Assembly (NCBI RefSeq): GCF_000215105.1
Contig: NC_015588.1
Location: forward strand, 2,108,001 to 2,172,000
From: Isoptericola variabilis 225
GTDB taxonomy: Bacteria > Actinomycetota > Actinomycetes > Actinomycetales > Cellulomonadaceae
DNA length: 64,000 nt
Direction: 5' to 3'
Part shown: one piece after another, positions 37,423 to 48,568 of the stretch
How the letters are laid out: each line of letters opens with the position of its first letter
Position numbering within the stretch: the first letter of the stretch is position 1
Made by a program: the position numbers and the translations under genes
Notes under the pieces: model-generated
Database searches by the model: none
Seen by the model: only the letters and a program-made list of their open reading frames with translations
What the model was told of the DNA's origin: nothing

Positions 37423-38043
37423 GTGGCCTCCAACCGCTGGATGAACCTGTTCGTCGACGTCGCGCGCGCCGTCCTCTCCTCGACCCCGCGGTCCGCGTCG
37501 GGTGCGGCGACCGACGAGCGCCGCCGCACGCCGTCGTCCCGCAGGCCCGCCCGCCGGGCGCCCGGGCCGGCCGCGTCCCCGCGCCCCGCACCGCCGCGCG
37601 AGCGTCCGGGCGTCACGGCGTCGAGCAGCGCGGTCGGCACGTACCCCGGCGACTACACGGGCGTCGTCGACGCGGTGTACTCGCCGCACCTCGACGGCGA
37701 GCCCGACCCGGGCGAGGTCGTGTGGACCTGGGTCCCCTACGAGGACGACCACACCCAGGGCAAGGACAGGCCCGTGCTGCTCGTGGGCCGCGACGGCCCG
37801 TGGCTGCTCGGCCTGCAGCTCACGAGCAAGGACCACGATCGCGACGCCGCCCAGGAGGCCCGGCACGGGCGGCTGTGGATGGACGTCGGCAGCGGTCCGT
37901 GGGACTCGCGGGGGCGGCCGAGCGAGGTGCGCGTCAACCGTGTGATCCGCGTGGCACCCGACGCGGTCCGGCGCGAGGGCGCGGTGCTCGACCGTGCCAC
38001 GTTCGACCAGGTCGTGGCCGCCGTGGCGCGCGCGAGGCGCTGA
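37423..38043 (+). CDS. PemK/MazF-like protein with long basic N-terminus
   Basis: This 206-residue protein has about 75 low-complexity residues first (Arg/Pro/Ala/Ser). The remaining 130 residues resemble the PemK/MazF toxin fold: GEVVWTWVPYEDD, QGKDRPVLLVGR and a C-terminal NRVIRVAP strand. Canonical members are ribosome-independent RNases of about 110 residues encoded after an antitoxin. No antitoxin is adjacent: upstream is the DinB-like gene and downstream is rpsT. It may be a housekeeping homologue. The GTG lies 6 bases after TAGGCT, so it is probably leaderless. Confidence 0.78.
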   Translation: MASNRWMNLFVDVARAVLSSTPRSASGAATDERRRTPSSRRPARRAPGPAASPRPAPPRERPGVTASSSAVGTYPGDYTGVVDAVYSPHLDGEPDPGEVVWTWVPYEDDHTQGKDRPVLLVGRDGPWLLGLQLTSKDHDRDAAQEARHGRLWMDVGSGPWDSRGRPSEVRVNRVIRVAPDAVRREGAVLDRATFDQVVAAVARARR

Positions 38044-38053
38044 CCCGCACGGA

Positions 38054-38084
38054 TTTTCCTCGCGGCGCGGCGCGCTGCTATTCT
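38054..38084 (+). promoter_or_regulatory. Candidate rpsT promoter and long leader
   Basis: TATTCT at 38079-38084 is the best -10 in the gap before rpsT, with a T-rich -35 region near 38054. It leaves a leader of roughly 130 bases before the S20 start, in which no further gene was found. Confidence 0.45.
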
Positions 38085-38223
38085 TGGTCGCTGCGTGTCC
38101 GCCCAGGTCGGCGGGCACCGTCACAGCTCCTCTCCACGGGTCCCCCACCCCAGTCCCGGGGTTGTGACCGCCCTCTACGACCTATCCGCTCGCCGTCAGG
38201 CGAACACACCAGGAAGTCCACCA

Positions 38224-38484
38224 GTGGCAAACATCAAGTCCCAGCTCAAGCGCATCAAGACGAACGAGAAGGCGCGCCTGCGCAACAAGGCCGTCAAGTC
38301 TGAGCTCAAGACGTACGTTCGCAAGGTCCGCGAGGCCGTCGCCGCCGGCGACAAGGAGGCCGCGGCCGTGGCGCTGCGCGAGGCCTCGCGCAAGCTCGAC
38401 AAGGCCGTCTCGAAGGGCGTCATCCACGCCAACCAGGCCGCGAACCGCAAGTCGGCCATCGCGAAGGCCGTCGAGAAGCTCTGA
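38224..38484 (+). CDS. rpsT: 30S ribosomal protein S20
   Basis: The 86-residue, Lys/Ala-rich helical protein binds 16S rRNA early in 30S assembly. [18 protein letters not shown] and the [20 protein letters not shown]-terminus are typical of bacterial S20. It starts with GTG, with AGGAAG 7 bases upstream. It stands divergent/convergent from holA as in most actinobacteria and is followed by a strong terminator. Confidence 0.97.
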   Translation: MANIKSQLKRIKTNEKARLRNKAVKSELKTYVRKVREAVAAGDKEAAAVALREASRKLDKAVSKGVIHANQAANRKSAIAKAVEKL

Positions 38485-38539
38485 TCTTCCTCGCGAGGTA
38501 GCGCGCGGGCGTCGAGGCCGCGCGCGACCGTCGAAGGAG

Positions 38540-38573
38540 AACGCCCCTCCGTGCACCGGCACGGAGGGGCGTT
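38540..38573. terminator. Perfect 15-bp hairpin between rpsT and convergent holA
   Basis: AACGCCCCTCCGTGC (38540-38554) pairs exactly with 38559-38573 across ACCG. The outer AA/TT pairs give a short T-run, and it can serve both converging genes. Confidence 0.85.
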
Positions 38574-38591
38574 CGGCGTTCGCGCGGCGCG

Positions 38592-39611
38592 TCAGGAGCG
38601 CCGGGCCCGGGCGATCGCCAGGACGGCCTTCTCGACCGCGTAGACCGGGTCGCGGCCGCCGCCCTTGACGTCGGCGTCCGCCTGCGCGACGGCGGTGATG
38701 GCGCTCGCGAGCCCCTCGGGCGTCCAGCGGGCCAGGTCGCGGTTGGCGTTGCGCACCTGCCAGTCCTGCAGGCCGAGCTCGCGCGCGGTCACGCCCCCGC
38801 CGCGGATCGCCGCGACGCGCGCGAGGGTCCGCAGCCGCGTGGCGAGCGCGCCGACGATGGGCACCGGGTCGGCACCGGTGTCGAGTGCGTGCCGCATCAG
38901 CGCGACGGCGCCGCCCGCGTCGCCCGCGACCGCGGCGTCGGCGACCTTGAAGCCCGTGGCCTCGACGCGGCCGCCGTAGTACCGGTCGACGACGGCCTCG
39001 CTGATCGTCCCGGTCGTGTCGGCGACGAGCTGCGAGCAGGCCGCGGCGAGCTCGCGCAGGTCGCTGCCGAGCGCGTCGACGAGCGCCCGCACCGCGGCCG
39101 CGTCCGCGCGGCGGCGGGCGGCGCGGAACTCGGCCGTGACGAACTGGACCTTGTCGGCGTCCTTGGTGATCGGCTCGCACTCGAGCACGGGTGCCCCGGA
39201 CGCGACGACCGCGTCGAGCATCTTCTTGCCCCGCTGGCCGCCGCCGTGCACGACGACGACCGTCGTCTCCGGGTCGGGCGCCGCGACGTAGTCGACGACG
39301 TCGGACACCAGGTCGTCGGTGCACGCCTCGGTGCCGCGCAGCACGACGACCTTGGCCTCCCCGAAGAGCGACGGGCTCGCGGCGACCGTGAGCTGGCCCC
39401 CGGCGTACGTGGCGGCCTCGAGCTCGACCTTCTCGACGTCCGGGTCGCGCTCGCGCGCGAGCCCGACGACGCCGTCCACGGCACGCTCGGCCAGCAGCGG
39501 CTCGGCGCCGCGCACGAGCACGACGGGCGCGAGCGTCGGGTCGTCCCAGGGGCGGGCGTTCGCGGCGGCCCGGGCGGGCCGGCGGGTTCGGGTCGCAGGT
39601 GGCACGGGCAC
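38592..39611 (-). CDS. holA: DNA polymerase III subunit delta
   Basis: Delta is the clamp-loader subunit that opens the sliding clamp. The 339-residue protein has the family layout: VVLVRGAEPLLAERAV near the start, a degenerate ATPase-like domain (VVVVHGGGQRGKK), and the C-terminal collar domain ending YAVEKAVLAIARARRS. GTG at 39611 is favoured. Another GTG at 39605 is equally possible. It lies next to comEC and rpsT as usual. Confidence 0.92.
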   Translation of the reverse strand: MPVPPATRTRRPARAAANARPWDDPTLAPVVLVRGAEPLLAERAVDGVVGLARERDPDVEKVELEAATYAGGQLTVAASPSLFGEAKVVVLRGTEACTDDLVSDVVDYVAAPDPETTVVVVHGGGQRGKKMLDAVVASGAPVLECEPITKDADKVQFVTAEFRAARRRADAAAVRALVDALGSDLRELAAACSQLVADTTGTISEAVVDRYYGGRVEATGFKVADAAVAGDAGGAVALMRHALDTGADPVPIVGALATRLRTLARVAAIRGGGVTARELGLQDWQVRNANRDLARWTPEGLASAITAVAQADADVKGGGRDPVYAVEKAVLAIARARRS

Positions 39612-39675
39612 CAGCCTGCCACGACGCACCCACAGGACCGGCCGGCCGTCCACCGTCCTCGCGAGCGCACGGAGG

Positions 39676-42072
39676 TCAGTCGGTGCACGCGAGCGCGATG
39701 CCCCCGCCGCGCGCGACGAGCACGGCCGTGCCGCACTCGTCGGTGCGCACGAGCGCCGAGCCGACGCCCGCATAGAGGTCGAGCGCCGCGTCGGTCGGGT
39801 GCCCGTAGCCGTTGCCGTCCCCGACGCTCACGACGGTGACCCGCGGCCGCAGCAGCGCCGCCAGCGCCTCCGACTGGTCGGCCGACCCGTGGTGCGCCAT
39901 CTTGACGACGTCGACGCCACCGGCCCATCCCGCCGCGCGCAGCTCGGCGAGCAGGGCCTCCTGCCCCGGGCGCTCGAGGTCACCCAGCGTCACGACGTCG
40001 AGCCCCGCGGCGGTCCGCAGCGCGAGCACCACGCTCGCGTCGTTCGCGCCGTCGCCCTCCTCGCCCCTGCCCGACGCCGCGGCGCGCGCGCCCAGGACGT
40101 GCCACGCCATCGTGCCCGCGACGCCCTCCTGGCCAGGTGCCGCCACCGTCACCGGCACGCCCGCCGCCGCGAGGTGGGCGCGGGCACGCTCCGCGGCGGC
40201 GGCCGGGAGGTCGAGGGGCGACACGAGCGCGGCGGCGACCTCGCTGCGCGCGAGGACGGCCTCGAGGCCGCCGACGTGGTCGGCGTGGAAGTGGCTCAGG
40301 ACGAGGAGGTCGACCCGCTCGACGCCGAGCCGCGCGAGGCAGCGTCCCGCCGCGTCCCCCGGCGGTCCGACGTCGACCACCACGGCCGACGCCGCGCCGG
40401 TGCGCACGACGAGCGCGTCGCCCTGGCCGACGTCGCACGCCGCGAGCTCCCAGTCCTCGGGGACGCCCCCGACGGGCGCGAGCGCCCGTGGCAGGACGAG
40501 GACCACCGCGACGACGAGCGCGGCCCCGACCGCGAGCGCCACCGTCACGCGCTCGCCCGGCGGGCCTCCCGCGCGCGGGTGCCGGAGCGACCGCAGCGGC
40601 CGGCGTGCCGCCTCGCGCCAGGTGCGCGGCCACCCGTCACCGACCGGCCGGCGGAGCACCGCGGCGAGCACGCCCGCCGTCGCCGCCGCGAGCAGCAGCG
40701 CACCGCCGATGCCGCCCGGCCACGGCACCGCCGCCCCGGGGACCTCCGCGAACCAGTGCGCGACGAGCGCGATCCAGCCCGTGGCGAGGCTCGCGAGCCA
40801 CGCCACCGCATGGGCCGGCCCGGGCGCGACGGGCGCCAGCAGCGTGGCCGCGAGGCCGAGCACCGTGGCGGGCACCAGCGCCGGCGTGGCGAGCAGGTTG
40901 GCCGGGACGGCCGTGGTCGGCACGCTCGGGTCGAGCAGCACGAGCACGGGACCGACCGCGGCCTGCGCGGCGAGCGGCACGGCGAGGGCGAACGCGAGCG
41001 GCCGCCCGAGCCACGGCGCGAGGCGGGCGGCGAGCGGTCCGGAGAGCAGCACGAGCCCCGCGGTGGCGGCGCACGACAGCGCGAAGCCGAAGGACCGCGC
41101 GAGCCACGGGTCGACGACGAGCAGGACGGTCGAGGCGGTGGCCAGGGCGGCCGGGCCGGCGGACGGCCGGCCGAGCGCGACCCCGAGGAGCGCGACGGCG
41201 CACGTCCACGCCGCGCGCAGCACGCTCGGCTCGGGCCGCACGAGCAGGACGAAGCCCACCGCGGCGGCCGCGAGGACGCCGACGCGGACCGCGCGCGGTG
41301 CCCGCAGGGCGGCGCACGCCGTCGTGAGCGTCGCCACGACCACGGCGAAGTGGGCGCCGGAGACCGCGGTGACGTGCGTGAGCCCGGTGACCCGCATCGC
41401 CTCGGTGAGCTCGGGCGGGACGCGGCTCGTGTCGCCGACCGCGGCGCCGGGGACGAGTCCGCGCGCCTGCGGCGACAGGTCCGCGGTGACGTCGAGGAGC
41501 GCCGTGCGCAGCACGTGGGTGGCGGCGAGCGCGGCACCGGGCGGCGCGGTGACGGTCGCGACGCCGTCCGCGACCGCCCTCGCCGCCGTGTCGCGGCCGG
41601 GCTGCTCGGGGCGCAGGCGGGCGGAGACGCTCACGGCCGCACCGAACGCGGGCGCGGGCGGCGGGGCGGTGACCTCGACGGCGGCGGCCGTGCGCGTGGT
41701 CACCCCGCGGGCGGTCACGCGCTCCACGGACAGGACCCAGCGCAGGTCGTCGCCGAAGGTCGCGGGCCGCGGTTCGCTCACGACGCGTCCCTCGAGCCGT
41801 GCGGTCGCGCCGAGGTCCGCGAGCGCCTCGAGCGGTGCCCGGTCCGCGGCCTGGACGTGCACGCCGGCCGCGACGGCGAGCACGCACGCCGCGGCGAGGA
41901 AGCCATGCGCGAGGACGGGGCCGCGCCACCGCACGGCGGCGAGGCCGAACCCCACGAGCAGCGCCGCGCCGACCCCGGCGACGCGGCCGGCGAGACCGGG
42001 CGACCCCACGAGCCACCACGCGGCCGCCCACGCCGTCAGGGCCGCGGGCGCGAGACGCAGGTCGGCGGTCAT
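39676..42072 (-). CDS. comEC: ComEC/Rec2 competence channel protein
   Basis: The 798-residue protein has an N-terminal OB-like segment and a competence domain with about ten helices (GAAVGDTSRVP, LTHVTAVSGAHFAVV). A C-terminal metallo-beta-lactamase domain contains SHFHADHVGG and MAHHGSADQSE. In naturally competent bacteria it forms the channel for single-stranded DNA uptake and may carry the nuclease that degrades the other strand. ATG overlaps the comEA stop (ATGA). Both are intact-looking downstream of the comEA frameshift. Confidence 0.92.
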   Translation of the reverse strand: MTADLRLAPAALTAWAAAWWLVGSPGLAGRVAGVGAALLVGFGLAAVRWRGPVLAHGFLAAACVLAVAAGVHVQAADRAPLEALADLGATARLEGRVVSEPRPATFGDDLRWVLSVERVTARGVTTRTAAAVEVTAPPPAPAFGAAVSVSARLRPEQPGRDTAARAVADGVATVTAPPGAALAATHVLRTALLDVTADLSPQARGLVPGAAVGDTSRVPPELTEAMRVTGLTHVTAVSGAHFAVVVATLTTACAALRAPRAVRVGVLAAAAVGFVLLVRPEPSVLRAAWTCAVALLGVALGRPSAGPAALATASTVLLVVDPWLARSFGFALSCAATAGLVLLSGPLAARLAPWLGRPLAFALAVPLAAQAAVGPVLVLLDPSVPTTAVPANLLATPALVPATVLGLAATLLAPVAPGPAHAVAWLASLATGWIALVAHWFAEVPGAAVPWPGGIGGALLLAAATAGVLAAVLRRPVGDGWPRTWREAARRPLRSLRHPRAGGPPGERVTVALAVGAALVVAVVLVLPRALAPVGGVPEDWELAACDVGQGDALVVRTGAASAVVVDVGPPGDAAGRCLARLGVERVDLLVLSHFHADHVGGLEAVLARSEVAAALVSPLDLPAAAAERARAHLAAAGVPVTVAAPGQEGVAGTMAWHVLGARAAASGRGEEGDGANDASVVLALRTAAGLDVVTLGDLERPGQEALLAELRAAGWAGGVDVVKMAHHGSADQSEALAALLRPRVTVVSVGDGNGYGHPTDAALDLYAGVGSALVRTDECGTAVLVARGGGIALACTD

Positions 42073-42881
42073 ACGCGCGCGGCGTCGCGCAGCCCGGCGA
42101 GGATCGACGGGCCGATGCCCGACACCTCGCCCAGCTCGTCGACGCTGGCGAACGGCCCGTGCTCCGTGCGCCACGCGACGATCCGCTCGGCCAGGACGGG
42201 TCCGATGCCGGGCAGCGTCTCCAGCGTCGCCGCGTCGGCGGTGTTGAGGTCCACGAGCCCGCCGGCCCCCGGGCCACCCGTGCCCGTGCCGCCCGCGCCC
42301 GCGGCCCCGGCGGGCGCACCGGTCCCGCCCGCCGGGCCCGCCGTCGCCGGCAGCGGCTCGCCGGGCGCCGGGACGTACACCTGCTCGCCGTCGACCACCG
42401 CACGCGCGAGGTTGACCGCGGCGAGGTCGGCCTCCGCCGTCGGGCCGCCCGCCGCGTCGAGCGCGTCCGCGACGCGAGCGCCCGCCGGCAGGGTGACGAT
42501 CCCCGGCGCGGCGACCTGGCCGACGACGTGCACGACGACGCTCGCGGCGGCCGCGTCCGTCCCGCCCGCCGCGCCGCCGAGCGACGCCGGGCCAGGAGCC
42601 TCGGCCGCGCCCGCCCCGGTGCCCTCTGCGGACGCCTCGGTCGCCGTGCCGGGAGGGGCGACGTCGGAGGCGCCCGTGCCCGCGGCCGCCGCGCCGTCGG
42701 CGACCGGCAGCAGCTCGACGCCGCCGCGCGGCCACAGCGTGACCACGCCGGCGGCCAGCCCGACGACCAGCACGGCGGCCCCGGCGACGGCCGCGGCCCG
42801 CGTCCCGAGGGCCCAGCGGCGGCCGCCGCCGGGCGTCTCGTCGTCGTGGCCGGCGCCGGGCCCGAGCGGGTGCCCGTGCAC
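42069..42881 (-). CDS. comEA: ComEA-like DNA-binding protein (main frame)
   Basis: This frame encodes 270 residues: a membrane anchor (about 28-50), an Ala/Gly/Thr-rich linker, an SLBB domain (VVVHVVGQVAAPGIVTLPAG) and a C-terminal double helix-hairpin-helix (DLNTADAATLETLPGIGPVLAERIV) that binds double-stranded DNA during uptake. The only in-frame GTG is at 42881, without a Shine-Dalgarno, and the frame stays open for about 36 codons upstream with protein-like composition. That suggests the true start is 43098, in another frame (see next entry). Confidence 0.85.
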   Translation of the reverse strand: MHGHPLGPGAGHDDETPGGGRRWALGTRAAAVAGAAVLVVGLAAGVVTLWPRGGVELLPVADGAAAAGTGASDVAPPGTATEASAEGTGAGAAEAPGPASLGGAAGGTDAAAASVVVHVVGQVAAPGIVTLPAGARVADALDAAGGPTAEADLAAVNLARAVVDGEQVYVPAPGEPLPATAGPAGGTGAPAGAAGAGGTGTGGPGAGGLVDLNTADAATLETLPGIGPVLAERIVAWRTEHGPFASVDELGEVSGIGPSILAGLRDAARV

Positions 42882-43098
42882 GGCCGAGTACGCCGCGGCG
42901 ACGTGCCCCGCGGACCGGCGGGCCCGCAGCCGCTCGGCCAGCGCGTCGTCGGGGCGCTGGTCGCCGGGCGGCGCCGCGTCGCCCGGCCCGGGGGCGCCCG
43001 GCCGCGCGGACCGCGTGCAGGCGGGCGACCGCGTCGTCGAGCTCGGCGTCCGGGGCGGGCGTCCGCGGCACGGGTGGGAATGGGGAGGTCGTGCTCAC
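42882..43098 (-). pseudogene. comEA: Probable N-terminal part of comEA separated by a +1 frameshift
   Basis: A GTG at 43098 lies exactly 7 bases after TAGCGT (43111-43106), the leaderless-start signature used throughout this window. It encodes VSTTSPFPPVPRTPAPDAEL and further protein-like residues. This frame runs into the comEA frame if one base is removed from the run of five G (plus strand) at 42990-42994; the joined product would be 342 residues. Either a sequencing error or a real frameshift in a homopolymer is likely. Confidence 0.6.
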
Positions 43099-43192
43099 GC
43101 GCCGGACGCTAGGCGGCTCCCGCCCGCGCACGGCGCCCGGGCGCCCACCCCTGTGGAGGACCCGAGCCTGGGGGCGGCCTCGGACCCGCCGG

Positions 43193-44056
43193 TCAGTGCC
43201 GGTGCGTGCCGAGCTCGGCGACCGCGACCGCGAGCGCGCCCGGTCCGGCGTGCGCGCCGAGGACCGCGCTCACGGGCGACACGACGACGTCGACGCCGAG
43301 CCGCTCGTGCAGCTCCTCGGCGACCTCGTCGGCGCGGTCGGGGACGCCGAGGTGGTGCACCGCGACGCCCGGGCGCTCGAGGCCCTCCGCGTGCCGCGCG
43401 GCCCGCTCGACGAGCCGGGCGGTCGCGGCCGCGCGCGTGCGCACGCGCTGGAGGAGCTCGATGCGCCCGTCGCGCACGCCCAGCAGGGGCCGCACGCCGA
43501 GCGCGGTGCCGAGCGCCGCGGCCGGCGCGGACAGGCGTCCCCCGCGTCGCAGGTGGTCGAGCGAGTCCACCAGGAAGACCGTCTCGCTCGACCCCGCGAC
43601 CTCGGCCGCCCGCGCGGCCACGTGCGCGGCGTCGTGGCCGGCGGCGGCGCACGCGGCCGCCTCGGTGGCGGCGAAACCGAGCGCCATGGCGACCGTGCCG
43701 GAGTCCACGACGCGCACGGGCAGCATCGCCCGGTGCCCCGCGTGCTCGGCCGCGCCGACCGTGCCGGACAGCGCGCCCGACAGGTGCACGCTGACGACCG
43801 CGCGAGCGCCGGCCGCCGCGGCCTCGCGGTACGCGGCGAGCAGGGCGGCGGGCGGCGGCTGCGACGTCGTGAGCCGCTCCCCCGCGCCGATGCGCCGCGC
43901 GACCTCGTCGGGGCTGATCTCGACACCCTCGCGCCACTCGTCGTCACCCGCGAGCACGCGCAGCGGCACGACGGCGATCCCGGCGTCGCGCGCGGCGGCG
44001 TCGGGCAGGCAGGCCGTGGAGTCGGTGACGACGCGCACCGCGATCGGTTCGGACAT
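43193..44056 (-). CDS. DegV family fatty-acid-binding protein
   Basis: The 287-residue protein has VVTDSTACLP at the start, TSQPPP near residue 75 (fatty-acid carboxylate-binding region) and VDSLDHLRRGGRLS, all typical of DegV/FakB-like proteins. In firmicutes these present fatty acids to FakA kinase; no FakA is in this window. The ATG at 44056 is preceded by TACACT nine bases upstream, a nearly leaderless arrangement. It is divergent from the DUF853 gene. Confidence 0.88.
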   Translation of the reverse strand: MSEPIAVRVVTDSTACLPDAAARDAGIAVVPLRVLAGDDEWREGVEISPDEVARRIGAGERLTTSQPPPAALLAAYREAAAAGARAVVSVHLSGALSGTVGAAEHAGHRAMLPVRVVDSGTVAMALGFAATEAAACAAAGHDAAHVAARAAEVAGSSETVFLVDSLDHLRRGGRLSAPAAALGTALGVRPLLGVRDGRIELLQRVRTRAAATARLVERAARHAEGLERPGVAVHHLGVPDRADEVAEELHERLGVDVVVSPVSAVLGAHAGPGALAVAVAELGTHRH

Positions 44057-44142
44057 CGGGCCTGGAGTGTAGCCCGCTGCCGTCACCGACCGCCGTGCCG
44101 CTCGCCGCGCACCCGCGGTCGGCTCGCGCTACCGTGCGGGCC

Positions 44143-45840
44143 ATGTCGCAGCAGACCCCCGACGACGCCGAGCTCGCCGCCCTGCGGGCCGCCGCCGCCC
44201 AGGCCGCCGCCGAGGCCGCCGAGGCCAAGGCCGCCGCCGCCCAGGCCGCCCTCGAGGCCGCCGAGGCCGCCGCCCGCGGCCAGGTCCCTCCGGGTGAGCC
44301 GGCGCCGGTGGCCGCGCCCTCGCCCGACGCGGCGCCCGAGCAGACCCCCGGCGAGGCCGCCGCGGCACGCTCGGAGACGCCGTCGGAGGCACCGTCGGAC
44401 GCCAACGGCGCCGGGCTTTCGGGCTACGCCGAGCAGGTGCGCGCCGCGTACGCGCACGCCGGCCCGACGCTCGCGCTCGGCGCGCTGCTCGAGGGCGAGC
44501 CGGGCGGCGAGCCGACGCCGGTCGCCACGGCGCAGGTGGGGTTCCCGCTGTCGATGCTCAACCGCCACGGCCTCGTCGCGGGCGCGACGGGCACGGGCAA
44601 GACCAAGACGCTCCAGGGCATGGCCGAGGGCCTGTCCGCCCAGGGGGTGCCCGTCTTCGTCGCCGACATCAAGGGTGACCTGTCGGGCCTGGCCGTGGCG
44701 GGCGCGGCGAACGAGAAGATCGCGGCGCGTGCGGCGAGCATCGGCCAGGACTGGCAGCCGACGGCGTACCCGGTCGAGTTCTACTCGCTCGGCGGCCTGG
44801 GCACGGGCGTGCCGATCCGGACGACGGTGACCGACTTCGGGCCGCTGCTGCTCAGCAAGGTGCTGGGCCTCAACGCGACGCAGGAGTCGAGCCTCGGCCT
44901 GATCTTCCACTGGGCCGACGAGCAGGGGCTGGCGCTGCTCGACCTCAAGGACCTGCAGGCCACCATCGCCTACCTCACGTCGGACGCGGGCAAGGCCGCG
45001 CTCAAGGGCATCGGCGGCATCTCCTCGGCCACGGCCGGCGTGATCCTGCGCGAGATCGTCGCGCTCCAGTCGCAGGGGGGCGACGTCTTCTTCGGCGAGC
45101 CGGCGTTCGAGACGGCGGACCTGCTGCGCACCACGCCCGACGGTCGCGGCGTGATCTCGGCGCTCGAGCTGCCCGCCGTCCAGGACCGCCCGGCGCTGTT
45201 CTCGACCTTCCTCATGTGGCTGCTCGCGGACCTCTTCCAGGAGCTGCCCGAGGTGGGCGACCCCGAGAAGCCGCGGCTGGTGTTCTTCTTCGACGAGGCG
45301 CACCTGCTCTTCGCGGACGCGTCCGAGGACTTCCTGCAGCAGGTCGTCCAGACGGTGCGGCTCATCCGCAGCAAGGGCGTCGGCGTCTTCTTCGTGACGC
45401 AGTCGCCCAAGGACGTGCCGGCGGACGTGCTCGCGCAGCTGGGCAACCGCGTCCAGCACGCGCTGCGCGCGTTCACGCCCGACGACGCCAAGGCGCTGCG
45501 GGCCGCGGCCCGCACCTTCCCGCACTCGCCGTACGACCTCGAGCGGCTCCTGCAGTCGCTCGGCACCGGCGAGGCGGTGGTCACGCTGCTGAGCGAGAAG
45601 GGCGCGCCCACCCCCGTGGCGTGGACGCGCGTGCGAGCGCCGCAGGCCTCGATGGACCCCGCGCCGTCGTCGGTCCTCGAGGCGACCGTCGCGGCGTCGC
45701 CGGGCCAGGCCGCCTACGGGGCGGCGGTCGACCGCGAGTCCGCGTTCGAGCTGCTGCGCGCGCGCAGCGAGCGCGAGGCCGCGGCGCGTGAGGCCGAGGA
45801 GGCCGCCGAGGCGCGCCGCGAGGCCGAGGCGCGGGCGTAG
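44143..45840 (+). CDS. HerA-like DUF853 ATPase (YjgR family), 3' end frameshifted
   Basis: This 565-residue ATPase has an Ala/Glu-rich coiled N-terminus (about 5-45). A FtsK/HerA-type core follows, with Walker A GATGTGKT, the adjacent FVADIKGDLSG, Walker B LVFFFDEAHLLF and the arginine-finger-like VRLIRSKGVGVFFVTQSP. Relatives are about 500-570 residues of unclear function. The family's conserved C-terminal tail is missing here but is present in the +1 frame just downstream. The ATG lies 7 bases after TACCGT (44130-44135), suggesting a leaderless mRNA. Confidence 0.88.
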   Translation: MSQQTPDDAELAALRAAAAQAAAEAAEAKAAAAQAALEAAEAAARGQVPPGEPAPVAAPSPDAAPEQTPGEAAAARSETPSEAPSDANGAGLSGYAEQVRAAYAHAGPTLALGALLEGEPGGEPTPVATAQVGFPLSMLNRHGLVAGATGTGKTKTLQGMAEGLSAQGVPVFVADIKGDLSGLAVAGAANEKIAARAASIGQDWQPTAYPVEFYSLGGLGTGVPIRTTVTDFGPLLLSKVLGLNATQESSLGLIFHWADEQGLALLDLKDLQATIAYLTSDAGKAALKGIGGISSATAGVILREIVALQSQGGDVFFGEPAFETADLLRTTPDGRGVISALELPAVQDRPALFSTFLMWLLADLFQELPEVGDPEKPRLVFFFDEAHLLFADASEDFLQQVVQTVRLIRSKGVGVFFVTQSPKDVPADVLAQLGNRVQHALRAFTPDDAKALRAAARTFPHSPYDLERLLQSLGTGEAVVTLLSEKGAPTPVAWTRVRAPQASMDPAPSSVLEATVAASPGQAAYGAAVDRESAFELLRARSEREAAAREAEEAAEARREAEARA

Positions 45841-45991
45841 CGCGACCGCGCCACGCACGACGTCGCGGGGGCGGTCGCGCACGTCGCGCGGCCGCTCGGG
45901 CGACCCGCTCGAGAAGGTCCTGTCGACGGTGGGCACGACGCTCGCCCGCGAGATCACGCGCTCGATCTTCGGCACGCGCCGCCGCCGCTGA
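45841..45991 (+). pseudogene. C-terminal tail of the DUF853 ATPase in a shifted frame
   Basis: In the +1 frame relative to the main gene, the sequence reads GDPLEKVLSTVGTTLAREIT followed by RSIFGTRRRR and a stop at 45991. This is the typical conserved ending of YjgR/DUF853 proteins. Deleting one base from the short G-run near 45832-45836 would join the frames through an Arg/Ser/Thr-rich linker. So the TAG at 45838-45840 is probably not the original stop. Confidence 0.65.
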
Positions 45992-46002
45992 ACCTCTCGG
46001 GG

Positions 46003-46044
46003 TGTCAGAACCCTGGTGGGACAGGGCCCACCAGGGTTCTGACA
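46003..46044. repeat. 42-bp palindromic element, copy 4 (TGTCAGAA subtype, perfect)
   Basis: A perfect 18-bp inverted repeat from TGTCAGAACCCTGGTGGG (46003-46020) to its complement (46027-46044), with a 6-base loop; total 42 bp. It ends two bases from the glgP stop codon and lies 11 bases past the DUF853 tail, so it separates convergent genes and could terminate both. Confidence 0.9.
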
Positions 46045-46046
46045 GC

Positions 46047-48524
<2,478 letters not shown>

Positions 48525-48568
48525 GGGTCGACCCTACACAGCGCTCCTGGGCGCGGTCGCGGCGGCGG

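Noticed and set aside
39319..43794. Very long open frame on the plus strand opposite comEC and comEA
   Set aside because: Composition is Arg/Ala/Gly/Pro-rich with no motif; the opposite strand holds clear comEC, comEA and degV. Such frames are by-products of high-GC codon use.
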